This document shows positions 30,513 through 39,248 of a stretch of 64,000 nucleotides of DNA, one piece after another. How positions within the stretch are numbered: position 1 is the stretch's first letter; each line of letters starts with the position of its first letter. The DNA comes from Fodinibius sediminis (GTDB lineage Bacteria; Bacteroidota; Rhodothermia; Balneolales; Balneolaceae): assembly GCF_900182555.1 (NCBI RefSeq), contig NZ_FXTH01000017.1, positions 19,906-83,905 on the forward strand, read 5' to 3'. A program made the translations under genes and the position numbers. The notes below the pieces were generated by a model that was given only the letters and a program-made list of their open reading frames with translations, was not told where the DNA came from and ran no database searches.

Positions 30513-31517
30513 ATGGATCCCATAACTCACGGCCTCATTGGTGCCTCAGCGGCACAATCTTCCACCATAAAGGAAAAACTGCGTCCGGCAGCCCTCATTG
30601 GATGTACCAGTGCCCTGCTTCCCGACCTGGATGTTCTCATCAGCAGTTCTTCTGATCCTCTGCTGAAGCTGGAATACCATCGCCAGTTCACCCATGCTTT
30701 TCTGTTTATTCCCCTGGGGGCCCTGATAGCCGCAGGAGTGCTGTGGTGGTTCTTCAGGGACAGGCTCAGCTTCAAGGAAACCTATCTTTTCAGCCTTTTG
30801 GGCTATGCCACTGCCGGACTTGCCGATGCTTTTACCAGCTATGGCGTACAACTGCTCTGGCCCTTCAACACCGGGCGCTTTGCATGGAATATCATTTCGG
30901 TCTTTGATCCGCTTTTTTCGCTTGGACTGGTCCTGGCCACAGGATTAGCTATTTATCATAAAAAAAAGACCTGGGTATGGCTGGGGCTTGCCTGGATGGG
31001 GCTTTACCTGCTTTTTGGCCTCTTCCAGCGAGAACGATCCCGGACCGCCGCCCTGGAGCTGGCCCGTGAGCGGGGGCACCACATTCAACAGCTTATTGTA
31101 AAGCCAACCATTGCCAATCAGCTCCTTTGGAGTATCCGCTATGTCAGTGGCGACCGCCTCTACGCCGACGGGCTACGCCTGTCACCTTTTGCCAAACCGA
31201 ACGTATATGAAGGAGCGTCCATCGAACTTCTGCCCTATCACAAGAAATATGCTAACCTCGAGGGAACGACCGTCTTTCGGGATATCCAACGCTTTGCCAC
31301 CCTTTCCGGCAACATCCTTGTTGCCCATCCGGATCACAGTAACGTAATCGGTGACGGGCGCTATTCCATGCTTCCAACATCAGTACGTCCCCTCTGGGGT
31401 ATCGAGGTTAATACCAGGAGTCCCGGCCAGCCTGTGGATTTCAGAACTTTTCGCAATGCTGATGCGAAGGTCCGGCGTACTTTTCTCAACATGCTTATGG
31501 GAAGAGAAACTCCCTAG
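30513..31517 (+). CDS. membrane-bound metal-dependent hydrolase (YdjM/DUF457-like)
   Basis: A 334-residue protein with several hydrophobic helices in its first half. The N-terminus MDPITHGLIGASAAQ and the SALLPDLDVL and LEYHRQFTHAFLF segments supply the His/Asp residues that define the YdjM/DUF457 family (membrane-embedded metal hydrolases). The C-terminal half (about residues 185-334) is soluble, with predicted beta structure. The role is not known beyond membrane association in E. coli. It is convergent with the acyl-CoA reductase gene. Confidence 0.85.
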   Translation: MDPITHGLIGASAAQSSTIKEKLRPAALIGCTSALLPDLDVLISSSSDPLLKLEYHRQFTHAFLFIPLGALIAAGVLWWFFRDRLSFKETYLFSLLGYATAGLADAFTSYGVQLLWPFNTGRFAWNIISVFDPLFSLGLVLATGLAIYHKKKTWVWLGLAWMGLYLLFGLFQRERSRTAALELARERGHHIQQLIVKPTIANQLLWSIRYVSGDRLYADGLRLSPFAKPNVYEGASIELLPYHKKYANLEGTTVFRDIQRFATLSGNILVAHPDHSNVIGDGRYSMLPTSVRPLWGIEVNTRSPGQPVDFRTFRNADAKVRRTFLNMLMGRETP

Positions 31518-31557
31518 ATCCCGACGCCTGCTGCACCACGAAATGCAGATGCCTAAC

Positions 31558-32640
31558 CTATTTCTCAGCCTCAGCGAGCCAGGTCAGCGTATCAACGCCA
31601 TCCGGTTTCCATGAAATCGGCGGTTGCTGGGCATTAGATAAGAGCTCTTTTTTTTGCTCCATCCCGGCAAGCCGGACCCCGGGGTGGGTTACAAAAAGAC
31701 TTTGTAACTGCGGTCCATACTGATCCGCTATTTCCCTGGCTGTTGTCCCATCACCCTGGAGCCAGTAACAGGTGAAATCCTGGTCAAACTCCAAGCCTCC
31801 CTCCTGCAGTAAAAAGTACTTCAGCCACAGCTGGGAACGCTCAATACCCCTGTTGTAGGCATATTGATACCTGAGCTTTGGCCGGGGGCACTGATGCTGG
31901 GGATTGTCAAGCCAGAAGTCTTTGATATAATTTCTGAGCTCATCTTTGAGCTCGTCCAGTGAAAAGGGGGAGACCACTATAGCTACCGAACGGCATCCCT
32001 TGCCACCGTAGCGAAAGATACTTTCCACCAGGGCCTGCATGTCAGCGGCCCTTTTCCTGTCGAGATAAGCTAAAGAAAAGTGGGCCGTACGAATCAAAAA
32101 CCGGACATCCCCGGCGGCCAGCTGGTACTGCCCAATGGCTTTTTTGACGTCCGGGACCGACGATTCCGATCCTGCAAACACAATGGCATCATGCGGCATG
32201 CCCTCGAAATCATCCAGACGGTGCGTCCACTGGACATCCCGGTCGGTCCAAAGCCGGGTCTTTTTCACTTCATTTAAAAAGGTGGGCAGCAGGTAGGGAT
32301 CCTTGCGTGATATTTTCCCTGTATAGCGGGCGCCGCTGAGCAGGGTGGCCAATGCATCCTGGAAACCCACCAATGGGAGGTTGCCCGCATGCAGGCACAG
32401 CACATTTTGCCCAGTAGCATCCTGATCATCCCGCATCCCCGACTGATCGATCCATTCGTGCAAAGCCTTTCTGCTAATACTACTTTTAAGTGTGCCGACG
32501 GCGTGCTTCACATCCTCAAAGCTAAAATACCCCTCTCTCGCCGTCCGGTCGATGGCATCCATGAGGTAGTCATTGTCGCTGCGAAGCCAGTGGTTTAAAA
32601 CTTCGATTAAGGTATCTATGCGCTCCCGGATGTGGCCCAT
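31558..32640 (-). CDS. LuxC-like acyl-CoA/acyl-protein reductase
   Basis: A 360-residue aldehyde-dehydrogenase-fold reductase of the LuxC/acyl-CoA reductase family. The likely catalytic Cys is Cys216 in IFRYGGKGCRSVAIVVSP, the motif seen in Bacteroidota homologues. The NADPH-binding region includes AGNLPLVGFQDALATLLSGARY (about residues 85-106) and IVFAGSESSVPDVKKAI. It would reduce an acyl thioester (or acyl-enzyme) to an aldehyde. The LuxE-like gene is 56 bases upstream on the same strand, so they form a LuxEC-type pair. No luciferase genes are present, so bioluminescence is not implied. Confidence 0.86.
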   Translation of the reverse strand: MGHIRERIDTLIEVLNHWLRSDNDYLMDAIDRTAREGYFSFEDVKHAVGTLKSSISRKALHEWIDQSGMRDDQDATGQNVLCLHAGNLPLVGFQDALATLLSGARYTGKISRKDPYLLPTFLNEVKKTRLWTDRDVQWTHRLDDFEGMPHDAIVFAGSESSVPDVKKAIGQYQLAAGDVRFLIRTAHFSLAYLDRKRAADMQALVESIFRYGGKGCRSVAIVVSPFSLDELKDELRNYIKDFWLDNPQHQCPRPKLRYQYAYNRGIERSQLWLKYFLLQEGGLEFDQDFTCYWLQGDGTTAREIADQYGPQLQSLFVTHPGVRLAGMEQKKELLSNAQQPPISWKPDGVDTLTWLAEAEK

Positions 32641-32696
32641 AACTTAACGTTCTCCTTTAACTGTTATAATTCTCTGCTGCTGATACTGCACTGAAT

Positions 32697-33695
32697 TTAG
32701 TCCTCATCAATCAAAAAGTTACAGCCGCGCAGGTCTTTGGGATTCCACCGGCCCCTCACCTCGAAGCGTCCCCTTTCGTCCATCACACCCGTATCACCGG
32801 TAAGCAAAAAAGGACAAGAGTGCACATTTGCCAGGTCTATCACCCCGATCAATCCCTCATTGTTGGGCGGCACCGTTTCAGAAGGATCTTCCGGATTTCG
32901 GATCGAAACCTTCATCCACGGGACGGTCCGAAACCAGTTGCCGCCGATGGCATAAGCCTGGCTCAAAAGTTCAGCCATCCCATACTCGGAGTGAATGCGG
33001 CTGCCATCCAGTCCGAAGCCACGGGCCAGTCTGCGATGCAGCTCCCGGCGGCTCATTTCACGACGGTGGGTCTTCATCCCCCCCGTTTCAATAACAATCG
33101 CGTTCGAGGGCAGGCGGACCGCCCCCAGCTCCACCAGGTCCAGCAAGCCAAACGCCGCACCAAAAAGGATAAGCTGCTTACCCTCCCGCTCCACCTCTTC
33201 GATGGCACTGCTCTCCAACGGGTTGGCAAGAGGCAAAAAACGACTTTTACCACTTTCATCCTGGTCAATGAGCTTCTGGAGCATATAGATCAGCGAGGAG
33301 TGGGGATTATCAGCATAGCCGGGCGTGTAGGCCCAGATGACACACTGATCCAGGTTATAAAACGCCTTGAACCCTTCCACCAGCGACTGTTCATAAATTC
33401 GGGCCTCGTGGACCCGGTGGATGCTCCGCTGCATCTCGGATGTTCCGCTGCTTTTGAACAGCCGATCCGGCTGCTCATCCGGCTTCGCTGTGATTTCAGC
33501 ATCTTTAAAGGCCTTGACAGGCAGCAGGGGAATCCTGCTGATATCCTTCCCGCCTGAATTCAGGATATCAGGGGCCAGGGCCTCGCAAAAGCGACGATAA
33601 ACCAAGTTATTCTCAACCTGGTATTCGAAGATCTGTTGAACTTTTTCCTCAAAAGGGCGCTCTGCTGAAAAGATGACCGTTGACCAATTTTCCAT
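32697..33695 (-). CDS. LuxE-like acyl-protein synthetase
   Basis: A 332-residue acyl-adenylate synthetase. FKSSGTSEMQRSIHRV (residues about 81-96) is its AMP-binding P-loop-like motif and the IVIETGGMKTHRREMSRRELHRRL segment (about 206-229) matches LuxE-type and PaaK-related proteins. It would activate a fatty or other acid with ATP and hand it to the LuxC-like partner encoded just downstream. It has no signal peptide. The purB gene lies about 100 bases upstream, and no independent promoter could be recognised. Confidence 0.87.
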   Translation of the reverse strand: MENWSTVIFSAERPFEEKVQQIFEYQVENNLVYRRFCEALAPDILNSGGKDISRIPLLPVKAFKDAEITAKPDEQPDRLFKSSGTSEMQRSIHRVHEARIYEQSLVEGFKAFYNLDQCVIWAYTPGYADNPHSSLIYMLQKLIDQDESGKSRFLPLANPLESSAIEEVEREGKQLILFGAAFGLLDLVELGAVRLPSNAIVIETGGMKTHRREMSRRELHRRLARGFGLDGSRIHSEYGMAELLSQAYAIGGNWFRTVPWMKVSIRNPEDPSETVPPNNEGLIGVIDLANVHSCPFLLTGDTGVMDERGRFEVRGRWNPKDLRGCNFLIDED

Positions 33696-33797
33696 CTGGC
33701 ATCATATGTGTTATACCACAGCGCACTAAGCAGCGGCACAAGGGCTGTGGTGATACTTATGTTGATTGTGAAGCGCCGGCAGTTTAATTTTTGACCG

Positions 33798-35093
33798 CTA
33801 CTCCAGCCCAACCCGCTGAAAAATACGCTCTACATTTCGCGTATGGTGTTCCAGGTCGAACGCCTCATCAATTTCCTCCCCGCTAAGGTTTTCCTGTACG
33901 GTTTCATCGGCTTCCACCAGATCACGAAACATGGTTTTCTCTTCCCACGCCTTCATGGCCAGCGGCTGAACCGTGTCATAGGCTTTTTCGCGCGACATCC
34001 CCGTATCAATCAGTTTGTGGAGCACGCGCTGAGAGAACGTCAGCCCGTAGGTTTTATAGATGTTGTCGTGCATATTCTCATCGTAGATCGTAAGCTTTTC
34101 GATGACCCCGGAGAACCGGTTCAGCATATAATCCAGCAGAATCGTGGCATCCGGCAGGATAATGCGCTCAACGGAGGAGTGCGAAATATCGCGCTCGTGC
34201 CACAGGGGGATATTCTCGTAGGCCGAGACCATGTAGCCGCGCAACACGCGTGAACAGCCTGAAATATTCTCCGAGCTCACCGGGTTGCGCTTGTGGGGCA
34301 TGGAGGAAGAGCCTTTCTGTCCTTTCCTGAAAAATTCCTCAGCTTCCCGCACTTCACTGCGCTGCAGGTGACGGATCTCCACGGCGATCTTCTCCATCGT
34401 AGAACCGATGAGAGCCAGGGTTGAAATATAGTCAGCATGTCGATCGCGCTGCAGCGTTTGAGTAGAAATAGGTGCCGGCGACAGCCCCAGTTCTTCACAG
34501 ACCGACTCCTCAACTTCCGGGGGAATATTGGCAAAGGTACCCACGGAGCCGCTCATCTTGCCAAACTCCACCCCTTCGGCCGCTTTCTCAAACCGCTCCT
34601 GGTTGCGTTTCATCTCGGCATACCAAAGCGCACATTTGAGACCGAAGGTCGTCGGTTCGGCATGCACGCCGTGCGTACGGCCCATCATGACCGTAAACTT
34701 GTGCTTCTTTGCCTTCTCCGCCAGCACATCGATGATATGCTGGATATCTTTTCGCAGTATTTCATTGGCCTGCTTCAATCGATAACCGTTGGCCGTATCC
34801 ACAACATCGGTGGATGTAAGTCCGTAGTGAACCCACTTTTTCTCATCCCCGAGCGATTCCGAAACCGATCGCGTGAAAGCCACCACATCATGTCGCGTTT
34901 TCTTTTCAATCTCCTTGATGCGATCCACATCAAATGATGCCTTTTCGTACAGCTTCTCCACATCCTCTTGTGGAATTTTGCCGAGTTTGCTCCAGGCATT
35001 ACAGGCGGCCAGCTCAACATCAAGCCAGGCTTGGAATTGATTTTCCAGCGACCAGATATCGGCCATCTCTTTTCGGGAATATCGCTCAATCAT
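33798..35093 (-). CDS. purB: adenylosuccinate lyase
   Basis: A 431-residue purine-biosynthesis enzyme that splits SAICAR to AICAR plus fumarate and adenylosuccinate to AMP plus fumarate. The fumarase/aspartase-superfamily signature [17 protein letters not shown] (about residues 261-277) is intact, with TGR-like [18 protein letters not shown] and [14 protein letters not shown] conserved. It opens with [19 protein letters not shown], the typical PurB start. The stop-proximal region is normal. It is probably first in the transcript with the LuxE/LuxC-like genes, or it is transcribed alone. Confidence 0.98.
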   Translation of the reverse strand: MIERYSRKEMADIWSLENQFQAWLDVELAACNAWSKLGKIPQEDVEKLYEKASFDVDRIKEIEKKTRHDVVAFTRSVSESLGDEKKWVHYGLTSTDVVDTANGYRLKQANEILRKDIQHIIDVLAEKAKKHKFTVMMGRTHGVHAEPTTFGLKCALWYAEMKRNQERFEKAAEGVEFGKMSGSVGTFANIPPEVEESVCEELGLSPAPISTQTLQRDRHADYISTLALIGSTMEKIAVEIRHLQRSEVREAEEFFRKGQKGSSSMPHKRNPVSSENISGCSRVLRGYMVSAYENIPLWHERDISHSSVERIILPDATILLDYMLNRFSGVIEKLTIYDENMHDNIYKTYGLTFSQRVLHKLIDTGMSREKAYDTVQPLAMKAWEEKTMFRDLVEADETVQENLSGEEIDEAFDLEHHTRNVERIFQRVGLE

Positions 35094-35232
35094 GAAATTG
35101 TATCCAATAATTTGGGATTGTTATGCAGACCCAAAGATATTGGATTTATTTGAAAAGGAGAAAACTCATACGGTCCTGATTTACACAGGGTCTCCGACGC
35201 CGGCCTCGTCGTGAACCCAGACCGGGGACAAC

Positions 35233-35270
35233 AAAAAAAAGAAGCCCGGGCTGATTTCCACAGCCCGGGC
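35233..35270 (-). terminator. intrinsic terminator of the pilus locus
   Basis: On the minus strand a 10-bp stem (GCCCGGGCTG with CAGCCCGGGC) with a 7-nt loop is followed by a long T-run. It lies about 60 bases after the secretin stop. A second, smaller hairpin (TGCTCCC-TTCC-GGGAGCA) sits at 35285-35302. Confidence 0.92.
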
Positions 35271-35331
35271 CTGGCCTCATAAAATGCTCCCTTCCGGGAG
35301 CACGGGTTTGAGGGTACGTCAAGGGTAATCC

Positions 35332-36735
35332 TTACTTATTTCTGTCCTCCTTGCCTTCTATTACCCTCACGTTGTTATCCAGCTCCTCATAGGTTTTGCC
35401 CATCTCCCTAAACTGCGACCGCTGTTCTTTCAGCAGCTCCTGGGATGTCTTTATGCGCTGTTTTTTACGATCGGCCAGCTGAGGCTCTATGCTTGCCTTG
35501 ATAAGAATAACCAGCTCCTGCTCAATCCGGTCATTGGCATTATAGCCAAAGAGATACCGCAATCCGAAAAACCATGGCGGAAGGTCCTTGAGAAGAGGTA
35601 TTCCTTTGCGGACCGTTGCCTTTTCGGTTCGATACAGCCCCGCAATGACGGTTGACTCCCCGTCGAGCAGCAGGATTTGAGAATTTGCCTGCTGCTTGTT
35701 AATAACCGTGCTCACGGGATCCGGCTGGGCCGTCGACCGTTCAGCACTGATGTCCATTGCAATGAAAGTGGAATCCCCGTCCTTTACAATACTGGGCGTG
35801 ACAGTGAGAATAGTCCCGACGCTGAAAAAACGGTCAGTGACATTGCCTGCGAAATCCCGCTGCTTGATGGAGAAATCCTGTCCTACCTGTATACGTCCTT
35901 CCTCCCCGTCCAGTACTTTTATTTCAGGGGTAGCCAGAATTTTCCCCAGGTTGTTTGCTTCAAATGCTTTAAACAGGGCCCGGACCTCGATACCGCTGCC
36001 GGCAATTTCACCGAAGTTAACCACCCCGTTGAACAGGTTCTGGGTCACTTCCTGCGCAGCCCGAGAATTTACTTCTACATAATCATTGCTGAAGCCTACA
36101 TCCGGCAGGGTCTGGCGCGTTCCACCGCCTCCTCTTCCACCACCGCCACCGCCGCTCCCGCCGGAGCTCGGGTCGATAACCTGGCTCAGGCCCTCTGGCC
36201 GAGACCCCAGATTGTGGATGGTGCTCCAGTCAACCCCGATTTCCCGGAGAGCACGCTTGTTGCCTTCGAAGAAAACAGCCTTTATGCGTACTTCCCTGCT
36301 GCCAAAGTCCAGAGACATTTCCTCGGATGCCGGCCCGTTTCCGCCGGTATATTCCCCTGCTCCCTCCATCGCAATGACTTCATAGAACCGGGGGGTTTCG
36401 ACCACCTGATATCCCTGTACATCTGCGATATACTGCAGTACATCTTTCCAGTATACCTTATTGATCGGGACACCGATCTCGGCCGTTGTTTTGGTACGGT
36501 CTACGATTACCTTGTCAGCATAACGCTGAGCGTATTCGTTGAGCAAGTCAACAGCCTCGTCAAAGGTCATATTCTTGCTTAAACTGACCAACTCTTCCGG
36601 ACTGGTATATTCTCTGACCGGGGCTTCCCTGCCGACCTGTGCCACCGCTGATCCACGGGGCGATACGGTCAGCAATCCTGTGACCACTGCTATGAAAAGC
36701 GCGTACATTACTCTTTTGATATTAGTCGTTTTCAT
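35332..36735 (-). CDS. PilQ/GspD-like secretin
   Basis: A 467-residue outer-membrane secretin. A signal peptide (residues 1-33) is followed by short N-domains (about 40-185), a Gly-rich linker (192-205) and the secretin channel domain (about 255-435, with QEVTQNLFNGVVNFGEIAG..., SIKQRDFAGNV and ATPEIKVLDGEEGRIQVGQD). It is short for a secretin and has no separate pilotin. A signal peptide and a long C-terminal tail are normal. Its ATG overlaps the stop of the PilO-like gene (TAATG), so it is translated in coupling. It is the last gene of the pilus locus and would let the pilus fibre or secreted substrate cross the outer membrane. Confidence 0.9.
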   Translation of the reverse strand: MKTTNIKRVMYALFIAVVTGLLTVSPRGSAVAQVGREAPVREYTSPEELVSLSKNMTFDEAVDLLNEYAQRYADKVIVDRTKTTAEIGVPINKVYWKDVLQYIADVQGYQVVETPRFYEVIAMEGAGEYTGGNGPASEEMSLDFGSREVRIKAVFFEGNKRALREIGVDWSTIHNLGSRPEGLSQVIDPSSGGSGGGGGGRGGGGTRQTLPDVGFSNDYVEVNSRAAQEVTQNLFNGVVNFGEIAGSGIEVRALFKAFEANNLGKILATPEIKVLDGEEGRIQVGQDFSIKQRDFAGNVTDRFFSVGTILTVTPSIVKDGDSTFIAMDISAERSTAQPDPVSTVINKQQANSQILLLDGESTVIAGLYRTEKATVRKGIPLLKDLPPWFFGLRYLFGYNANDRIEQELVILIKASIEPQLADRKKQRIKTSQELLKEQRSQFREMGKTYEELDNNVRVIEGKEDRNK

Positions 36736-37583
36736 TAGTCTAATTCCCTTGTTATATATTTTATGATTCCGCCTTCGTTTAATTTAAACGTCGCCGAATT
36801 ACTGGTTCTGTCGACGGTAATAAGTGTACCCAGGTAAACCCGATCGCCTTCATAGAGATATTGTATGTTGCCGTTTTGGTCCCTGAGGGAAACAAAATTC
36901 TTGCCTACACTCAGCAGTTTACTGGCCTCTACATCCGGAAGGTTCTCCTCATTTTCCTTCACGTCATGGATCAGCGGGTAAAAAGAGTTGTAGGTGTAAA
37001 CCGGCAGCTCTCTCGTCGGCTCCAGGGAATAATCCTCGAAAATCGACTTGCGATCGTACAGGCTCTCAAGCTTGAAGCTGTAGTTTACCCTGCCCAGATT
37101 TTCCAGGTCGGTCAGGGGCTCTATTGACATCTCCTTGATTTTGAATAGCGAGCGCCCGTATTCGATCCGATTGACAAACTGATTCAGGTTCCTGTAATAG
37201 CCTTCACCGCTTACATCAAACTTCAGTAAACCGAAATTGTCGTAATTGGTTGAATCCACCGAAATGAAATTCATATAGGTAAAAGCCCGGTCCTTTCCGA
37301 AGGAAATCAATGCGCTGTATACCTGATCGGCATTCTTTGCTTTCACAAGCAGCTTGGCATTTTCATTCACTTTCTCTTTTAACGTCTGGTATCGATCTGC
37401 CAGGTTATCGTAGTTGTTGGCGATTTCCTGGTGTTCCTGCAGCTGTTCTTTTTTCTGGACAACCTCTTTGTCCAGACGATCTATCTCTGCATTCTCCACC
37501 CAGTGAAATCGTGACCAACCCGCTCCAACCATGACAAACCATACCCCTACCAGGATTAGTGAGTTTCTAATTGCGTAAGTCAC
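36735..37583 (-). CDS. PilO-like inner-membrane assembly protein
   Basis: A 282-residue protein. I chose a GTG start at 37583 because a strong GGGGG ribosome binding site lies seven bases before it. The longer frame overlaps the upstream gene in an unlikely way. One transmembrane helix (residues about 6-22, NSLILVGVWFVMVGAGW) is followed by a coiled coil (26-75) and a periplasmic domain, the layout of PilO/GspM. A PilP-like partner could be fused in the C-terminal part (200-282), where a beta-rich end with GDRVYLGTLITVDR resembles PilP. It overlaps the PilMN gene by 17 bases and the secretin gene by one. Confidence 0.8.
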   Translation of the reverse strand: MTYAIRNSLILVGVWFVMVGAGWSRFHWVENAEIDRLDKEVVQKKEQLQEHQEIANNYDNLADRYQTLKEKVNENAKLLVKAKNADQVYSALISFGKDRAFTYMNFISVDSTNYDNFGLLKFDVSGEGYYRNLNQFVNRIEYGRSLFKIKEMSIEPLTDLENLGRVNYSFKLESLYDRKSIFEDYSLEPTRELPVYTYNSFYPLIHDVKENEENLPDVEASKLLSVGKNFVSLRDQNGNIQYLYEGDRVYLGTLITVDRTSNSATFKLNEGGIIKYITRELD

Positions 37584-39243
37584 TGTTCGTACCCCCTTCT
37601 TCTTTGTTATTATTGATTGTATTCGACTGTTCTGCGAATTTTTGGTCCAGATTGTCCGTGAACCTGTTGTGCACCTTGATGGTAAACTTGTAGAGCCTAA
37701 CGTCACGCATTTCCACCACGGACACTGCTTTCAGATCCGCTGATTCAAAAAGGTTGGTAACCTGTGGAATGCGGTCGCGCGTCATGCTATACCCCTGCAG
37801 CATAAAACCCTGTTCGGCATACTTTATTCGCTCAATCCATACATTTTTGATAGTGTTCAACCCGTCATTCAGCGTTTTCAGGGTCTCGCTCCAGTAGTAA
37901 CTGCCCTGACTCAGTTCCTCAAGCAGCCCCATTTTCCTTTGCTCCACCTCATAAAGCTGCTGGGTCTCATGGGCTTGTGCCACCACTGGTTCCAGATCCA
38001 TAATCCGCAACTCGGTACGGAACAGTTCATCGTTGAGATCACTGATCTGTTGCTGCTTTTGCTGGTACATCCAGTTCCAAACCGTTGGTGTGACCAATAG
38101 CAAGAGCAGCAGGATAATGCCGTGCCATCGCAGCTTCAGGGTATTCTGGCGCTCCTCTATATAGGTGGGGAGCAGGGAATACTCGCTGTAATCAGTGTTT
38201 TTATTTTCCGCAGCCGCCAGGGCCACCCCTATTGCCGAGGTAAAGAAACCGGTAACGGCCTCAAGGTGTTCGGGAATAGCAAGGGCATCGGCTTTAAACC
38301 GAAATTCATCGACCCTGACATCCGGAAACTGCTTTTTGAAATAATTAATGGATGTGCCATTCAAATCATTATTGGTTACCAGTATGCGGTCCAGGCTGCT
38401 CAGTTCTCCGGTATCGAGCTGGAACAGTATTTTACTGAAAATCACATCCAGTACCTTTCTTGAATCCCTCCCCTCGTCGATAGGTGATATGACGTACTGT
38501 ATCTGGTTGCCCCGCATAAAGAAAATTCTCGTACGGTTGAAACTCATATGGATGACACAGGTAATTTCATCCGATGCCAGCTCGTAGTTTTGTTTAACCA
38601 GGCTGGCCAGAATCGCTTCATCGGGAAGGACCTGCCCAATGTTCACCTTGCCGGATTGCAGATCCCGGGCTTCCTCCAGCAGCCTCAGCAGATACGGCTG
38701 GTTCTGGTAAGAGATCAACAGCAATGAGCCATCTTCCCGAATTTTGTACTCATAGCGATCCGCGCTCGGTACCGAACCATACACCTTGTCCAGGTGTTCC
38801 TCGACAAATTGTTGCAATTCTTTCTTTTTGAGGTGGCTGTAATCCTTGTCTCTGAAAATCTGGAAATTGCAATCTCCATTGCGAATGGTCATGCCCACGC
38901 TGATTTTCCTGGCCTTTTTTTCGCTCAGGACATCCGACACCGTCATCACATTCGCATTAAACGCATTCTCGCCTCCTCTCTCCTTGTCGACGGCCATCAA
39001 CAGGTCCAGCTCACCCGTTGTTTCACCATTTTCTTCATAGCGCTCGTCGAGCCCGAAGTGAAAGTCCTCATCGTAGTCCTTGACCACTTCTTTTGAACGG
39101 TTTTCACCCCGTTTTATCTCTTCTTCCTCTTTGATGGCCATACGGTCCAGCTGAGTCAGCTTCCAGCCATTTTTCTCTTTTTTTATACGGGCGATTTTTA
39201 ATAAATCCCCTTCCAGTGTTAACCCCAGGTATTCTTTAGCCAT
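37567..39243 (-). CDS. fused PilM-PilN-like pilus assembly protein
   Basis: A 558-residue protein. Residues 1-370 are cytoplasmic and resemble the actin-like PilM fold, beginning KEYLGLTLEGDLLKIARIK. A single transmembrane helix lies at about 374-392 (WHGIILLLLLLVTPTVWNW). It is followed by a coiled coil and a periplasmic PilN-type domain with YWSETLKTLNDGLNTIKNVWIERI. Normally PilM and PilN are separate and PilN has its own N-terminal tail that binds PilM. Here both are on one chain. The first half is long and acidic, with charged stretches at 37-70 and 84-110. It should anchor the assembly ATPases to the PilO/secretin complex. Confidence 0.82.
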   Translation of the reverse strand: MAKEYLGLTLEGDLLKIARIKKEKNGWKLTQLDRMAIKEEEEIKRGENRSKEVVKDYDEDFHFGLDERYEENGETTGELDLLMAVDKERGGENAFNANVMTVSDVLSEKKARKISVGMTIRNGDCNFQIFRDKDYSHLKKKELQQFVEEHLDKVYGSVPSADRYEYKIREDGSLLLISYQNQPYLLRLLEEARDLQSGKVNIGQVLPDEAILASLVKQNYELASDEITCVIHMSFNRTRIFFMRGNQIQYVISPIDEGRDSRKVLDVIFSKILFQLDTGELSSLDRILVTNNDLNGTSINYFKKQFPDVRVDEFRFKADALAIPEHLEAVTGFFTSAIGVALAAAENKNTDYSEYSLLPTYIEERQNTLKLRWHGIILLLLLLVTPTVWNWMYQQKQQQISDLNDELFRTELRIMDLEPVVAQAHETQQLYEVEQRKMGLLEELSQGSYYWSETLKTLNDGLNTIKNVWIERIKYAEQGFMLQGYSMTRDRIPQVTNLFESADLKAVSVVEMRDVRLYKFTIKVHNRFTDNLDQKFAEQSNTINNNKEEGGTNSDLRN

Positions 39244-39248
39244 GACGT

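Noticed and set aside
31558..33695. Possible bioluminescence operon
   Set aside because: LuxC-like and LuxE-like proteins are present but no luciferase subunits or LuxD, so a light-producing pathway is not supported.
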